A DNA stretch of 7,404 nucleotides from an uncultured Eubacteriales bacterium (GTDB lineage Bacteria; Bacillota; Clostridia; Oscillospirales; CAG-272): contig CAKSUH010000075.1 in the NCBI GenBank assembly GCA_934500855.1, positions 1 to 7,404 of the forward strand. The letters are read 5' to 3'. Position numbers and translations under genes: made by a program. Shown one piece after another: positions 4,038 through 7,404 of this stretch. Positions within the stretch are counted from its first letter, which is position 1, and every line of letters starts with the position of its first letter. The notes below the pieces were generated by a model, which did no database searches, was not told the DNA's origin, and was given only the letters and a program-made list of their open reading frames with translations.

Positions 4038-6758
4038 TCATTGCAGCATTTCCCACTTCGTCATCGGCTGAAGCTCGTAAAGCTTCGCGTCGGTGGCATC
4101 GGTCAGCGCAAAGGCAACCGCAAGACGAACGCGATCCTTCGCCTCAACGCGGATAATCAAACGGGAGAACGAAGTCCCTTCAATCGGGAGCACCTCGAAT
4201 TTCGAGGTCCCGCCGCCGTAAATGCGGCACAAAAGCGTCTTGCCGTCCCGTTCCAGAAGCAGGTAACGACCGCCGTTGCGGACCACCGTTGCCTCCGTGC
4301 AGGCGCTCCAAACCGCTACTCCCGGCTCCGTCAGCTGCATCTCGTCCTGCACCACCGCAACCGAACGGTGCGCGTAGAGCAACGCGCCGCGCTTGGCGCG
4401 CAGGAGTTTATCCGAAATGCCGCTGAGATCGACCGTTGCAAACGCACGGTCGGGCGCACTCTTCGCCTCGGTGATCGTTGCAAACGCACGCGGATCCTGA
4501 TCGGGATACGGCGCGCCCTGCGGGTCAACCGTCACCGTGTTCTGCCACTCGGCACGGCGGCGGAGCATCGGATCGGACACCGCGTCTCCGCAAGCGGAAA
4601 GGAAGCGGACGCCGCCCATTTCCAGACAGAAGCTGCCTGCGTCAAGCGCACCGCCGAACTCGTGGTTGCTTCCGCCGTGCAAGCCGACAAAGCACGCGTC
4701 CTCGCCCCACGAGGAGCGCAGGGTCACAATTCCCGCCCGCTGACGGACCGAATCCAGCGGCAGAACGGGATTTTCGGTCATGCCGAGAGGACGGCAGAAC
4801 ACAAGATCGTAGGGGCTGACCGTCTTTTTGCCGGACAGCAGGTCCTGACGGCGCAACCATGCGGGCGTTTCGTTTCCGTAGGTCAGACTGAACCAGCCGA
4901 ACACAGAGGTATCGAGTGCGGAAGGCTTGGCAGCGCAGAGGTTCCATTTCCCGTTTTTCGTCTCCAGGTACACCCCGAAGAGCGCGGTCTGCGCAAAGCC
5001 CGGCGCGGAAGCAAAACCGTAATCGGTGCCGCAGGCACTGCGGAGCATCGCAATGGTCAGAGCCAGCGCGCGCGTTGCCTTCTCCCATGCGGCAATTCCC
5101 TCGGGGTAGCCGCCGTCGGGCGCATACGCCGCGAAGCAGGAAACAAGGCTCGGACCGCCGAAACGGAATACGCGATAGGAGGTTTCGGGGTATGCCTCGG
5201 CAAGCGCCAGAGCCAACGCCACCAGCGCGCAGAGGTTTTCCGCCGATTCTGCGGTACCCGCACGCCACATCCTGCCGAGTCCGCGCAGGCAATCCACGCC
5301 CGGACGCAGGGCAAAGCGGAGCATTGCACGCTCCAGCGGAGCCTTCTGTGCTTCGGTCCATGTCTGGCGGCACCAGTCGTAACCGATTGCGCAGGCATAT
5401 CCGACCGCAAGCGCATCGTGAACCGAAGTCTCCGCGCCCCAGCCGTCAAGGCGCGCCAGCGCATTCATCTCTTCCAGAACCCGCAACGCATAGCCCCGCT
5501 CCCCCGTCACGCGATAAAGTTCGGACCATGCAATGATGTTTTCGCAGGTTGCCCACGCGGTGTTCCCGCTCGGCGCGCCCTTATAGGCTTCGGTCTGCTT
5601 GCCGTACTTCTTTTTGACCAGATCCGTCAGCCGACGCTCCTCGCCCGGCTTTTTCGCCGCGCGGCGCAAAACAAACCATTCGTCGTGGGTCAGCAGCAGA
5701 CGGCAACGGTCGGCATTCGGAATTTTGCGGTGCAGGTCCTCCGTCACACGCTCGGCGGAAGGCTGTACGAAGGTAATCTCTGCGTTCAGCTGCCACAGCA
5801 GACCCGCATCGCGGGCAGGCTCAAACACATTGCGGCGGTTGGAGAGAATCACAAGCCCCAGAGGCGATGTAAAGATCTGCCGCCAGCGGAAGAATTCCAT
5901 CACATACTGCGCGGGGAAAAAGAGCGCACCGCCGGCGATTTTCGGCAGGAATCCGAGACGGTTCTTCTCGCCGTCCACGGTGTATGCTTCGCTGTCGCCC
6001 GTAAAAGCGTACTTCTTGCGGCGATAGGTAAAGGAGAGCGTGTTCGCCTTGTTGTCCACCACAGCGCGGTGTGCGATCGCCGCGGCAATCGGTGCCATCG
6101 GAAGCCAGAGCACACCTTCCGCTTCAAACGGACGCGCCGCAGGATCCGCATCCGGCGCAATGGGGAGCCGCTTGCGGTCCACCACCGCGTAAGCCGCCGT
6201 GCGCGAGAACATCGCCGCGCCCTTCAGTTCGGGCATCTTCACATAAATCTGCGGAGCCAGCTCCTCCCACAGATAGAAATTGTCGAAATAGAGCGTTGTT
6301 GCGGTGCTGTTCGCCTGACCGCCGACGGCACAGTCCATCACAACGCCCGTGATCCGGTTCCGTCCGACCGGGTTCCCCTCTGCGGCAAGCGCGGGCAGTT
6401 CCACGCGGTAATCGTTCCAGCCGTTGCGGGTAATGGGGAGCAGACAGCTGTAGCCGCTTCCGCCGCCGATTGTTTCGTCGCTCTCAAAACGCAGGACAAA
6501 ACTACCGCCCTCCCCGCGGACGGCAAATGCCGAAAAGGTGAGGTAACGGTACCCGGAGAGATCGCTTGTTTCCAGCGGAATCCGCACCCGGGAGGTCTGC
6601 GCAAAACGCCACGCCGCAGTCAGGTGGGCGCTTTTTTTGTGCCCGGGATCGGGCTTCATTCCGCTTGCCTCAATCCAGTCGTAGCCGTTCATGTCGAGGA
6701 AGCAGACCGCCTCGCTGTACTCCGGCTGTTCAATACAGCTTCTCAGATTCTTTTTCAT
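4038..6758 (-). CDS. Heparinase II/III-family protein with CBM-like and Cu-amine-oxidase-N-like domains, active site degenerate
   Basis: The 906-residue protein has these regions: a beta-sandwich, carbohydrate-binding-like segment (about 47-167, ending TLYFDNFYLWEE); a copper amine oxidase N-terminal-like insert (about 188-305, with GVLWLPMAPIAAAI and ALFFPAQYVMEFF); an alpha/alpha toroid (about 350-640, with RLLLTHDEW, AIGYDWC 457-463 and DGGYPEG 548-554); and the heparinase II/III C-terminal beta domain (about 675-906, with LDAGSF 705-710). The family eliminates uronic-acid polysaccharides. Here, compared from memory, the catalytic and metal sites look lost: AAW (556-558) where a Tyr is usual, G702/A704 at the HxH before LDAGSF, ACG (722-724) for DxG, and Gln739 in WQNT for HNT. 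It may be a binding protein or a divergent lyase. MKKNLRSCIEQ shows no signal peptide, so it appears cytoplasmic. AAAGGAA (6768-6774) precedes ATG 6758 by 9 nt. It lies 33 nt after the esterase gene and is probably its operon partner. Confidence 0.85.
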   Translation of the reverse strand: MKKNLRSCIEQPEYSEAVCFLDMNGYDWIEASGMKPDPGHKKSAHLTAAWRFAQTSRVRIPLETSDLSGYRYLTFSAFAVRGEGGSFVLRFESDETIGGGSGYSCLLPITRNGWNDYRVELPALAAEGNPVGRNRITGVVMDCAVGGQANSTATTLYFDNFYLWEELAPQIYVKMPELKGAAMFSRTAAYAVVDRKRLPIAPDADPAARPFEAEGVLWLPMAPIAAAIAHRAVVDNKANTLSFTYRRKKYAFTGDSEAYTVDGEKNRLGFLPKIAGGALFFPAQYVMEFFRWRQIFTSPLGLVILSNRRNVFEPARDAGLLWQLNAEITFVQPSAERVTEDLHRKIPNADRCRLLLTHDEWFVLRRAAKKPGEERRLTDLVKKKYGKQTEAYKGAPSGNTAWATCENIIAWSELYRVTGERGYALRVLEEMNALARLDGWGAETSVHDALAVGYACAIGYDWCRQTWTEAQKAPLERAMLRFALRPGVDCLRGLGRMWRAGTAESAENLCALVALALALAEAYPETSYRVFRFGGPSLVSCFAAYAPDGGYPEGIAAWEKATRALALTIAMLRSACGTDYGFASAPGFAQTALFGVYLETKNGKWNLCAAKPSALDTSVFGWFSLTYGNETPAWLRRQDLLSGKKTVSPYDLVFCRPLGMTENPVLPLDSVRQRAGIVTLRSSWGEDACFVGLHGGSNHEFGGALDAGSFCLEMGGVRFLSACGDAVSDPMLRRRAEWQNTVTVDPQGAPYPDQDPRAFATITEAKSAPDRAFATVDLSGISDKLLRAKRGALLYAHRSVAVVQDEMQLTEPGVAVWSACTEATVVRNGGRYLLLERDGKTLLCRIYGGGTSKFEVLPIEGTSFSRLIIRVEAKDRVRLAVAFALTDATDAKLYELQPMTKWEMLQ

Positions 6759-6791
6759 ACGGTTTCATTCCTTTCTTTCATGTCTTATCTG

Positions 6792-7404
6792 TCAGGAGCC
6801 GAACAGGTCGGTCAGATAGGTGACGATCACATCCGCTTCATGCCCATAGCCGTCGGAATTCAGATGCACGGCATCCGCAAAGTCCGTGGTCGGGTCTACC
6901 GAGAGATAGTTTGGAAGCAAGTAAACTTTTTCGGCTTCCCTGCCGCCGCCGAACACCGCCGAAAGCCGCTTCAGATACGCCGCAGACTGCCGCGCAACAA
7001 CATTGTCCGCATAGGCGGTCGCAGTTCCGCCCCTATAATATTCGGTCAGCACCAGAACCGCAATGTTCGGATCATACGCATGGATCGATGCAACGATCGC
7101 GTTCAGATATTCGGTCGAACGCACGGAATATCCGTCATTCGCTCCGAGATTCAGAATCACAAAGTCGGGGCGGCATTCGGGATGGTTGCCGATGTAGTAA
7201 GCAAAATCAAAGCGCTCCGTCGTCGGATTCCAGAACGGATTTTGTCCTTCTTTTTTCGAAACGAAATTACCCGCACTCCAGCCGCCGTACCCCTCGCACT
7301 TCACTTTGTCTGCATTGATCTGCGTTCCCAGCCATTCCACACCGGGAATTTCCGCCGCCCGCTCCATCAGTTCCGGGAGCTGAGAGCGTCCTACCCGGTC
7401 GATG
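6792..7404 (-). CDS. SGNH/GDSL-type hydrolase, probable carbohydrate esterase (N-terminus beyond window edge)
   Basis: The frame is open through the right edge, giving 203 visible residues beginning IDRVGRSQLPEL. The ATG at 7367 is internal, because the frame continues upstream without a stop. SGNH blocks are visible: GYGGWSAGNF (38-47, the block II glycine region), VILNLGANDG (82-91, block III with Gly87 and Asn89) and DAVHLNSDG (177-185, block V with catalytic Asp177 and His180). The block I nucleophile Ser (GDS) must lie upstream, outside the window. The NPFWNP...FDF segment (55-66) is typical of glycan-acting bacterial SGNH esterases as I recall them. Such enzymes usually remove acetyl groups from sugars. 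The stop codon is 33 nt before the lyase-like gene on the same strand, suggesting an operon for an acetylated glycan. No promoter is visible; it must lie upstream. Whether it is secreted cannot be judged without the N-terminus. Confidence 0.88.
   Translation of the reverse strand, partial: IDRVGRSQLPELMERAAEIPGVEWLGTQINADKVKCEGYGGWSAGNFVSKKEGQNPFWNPTTERFDFAYYIGNHPECRPDFVILNLGANDGYSVRSTEYLNAIVASIHAYDPNIAVLVLTEYYRGGTATAYADNVVARQSAAYLKRLSAVFGGGREAEKVYLLPNYLSVDPTTDFADAVHLNSDGYGHEADVIVTYLTDLFGS

Noticed and set aside
4642..5536. Long open frames in other frames and on the plus strand across the lyase-like gene
   Set aside because: Their translations are Arg/Pro/Ser-rich with no domain features, and the minus-strand 906-codon frame has continuous family similarity across the region.

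Overview
The window looks like chromosomal DNA from a moderately high-GC member of the Clostridia (Firmicutes), probably an uncultured gut lineage. This rests on strong GGAGG-type Shine-Dalgarno sites, TTGACA/TATAAT-type promoters, a DUF1287 protein and a short XRE regulator of kinds common in Clostridia, a KtrAB potassium system, and GGGGC-rich intergenic hairpins like those I recall from Ruminococcaceae-type genomes. The taxon is inference; no rRNA or marker gene is present.

Left part (1-1600): a minus-strand small membrane protein with two zinc-knuckle CxxC pairs runs off the left edge. It diverges from a plus-strand XRE-family regulator across about 200 bp that hold a perfect consensus minus promoter, an extended -10 plus promoter and a 22-bp-period direct repeat around the minus -35 box. 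The regulator converges on a membrane-anchored DUF1287 gene, with a perfect 17-bp-stem terminator palindrome between them.

Middle (1600-4037): ktrB and ktrA form a two-gene operon for K+ uptake (channel subunit plus cytoplasmic RCK gating subunit), with an extended -10 promoter upstream. Nearly all the space between ktrA and the convergent lyase-like gene is filled by a 261-bp mirror-symmetric element. It has perfect 22-bp terminal inverted repeats. Each half carries two hairpins and an inward-facing intrinsic terminator, and a further inverted repeat lies at the centre. The two halves differ by paired substitutions in the second hairpin, so the structure itself appears to be conserved.

Right part (4038-7404): a probable minus-strand operon made of an SGNH/GDSL-type esterase (its N-terminal part lies beyond the right edge) followed by a 906-residue heparinase II/III-like protein. 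The latter has a CBM-like N-terminus and a copper-amine-oxidase-N-like insert, lacks a recognisable signal peptide, and appears to have lost most of the family's catalytic and metal-binding residues. Together they suggest handling of an acetylated acidic glycan, but the second protein may bind rather than cleave.

The best candidates for something undescribed are the mirrored 3'-end element at 3771-4031 and the degenerate, multi-domain heparinase-like protein. I see no phage, CRISPR, transposase, tRNA or rRNA.
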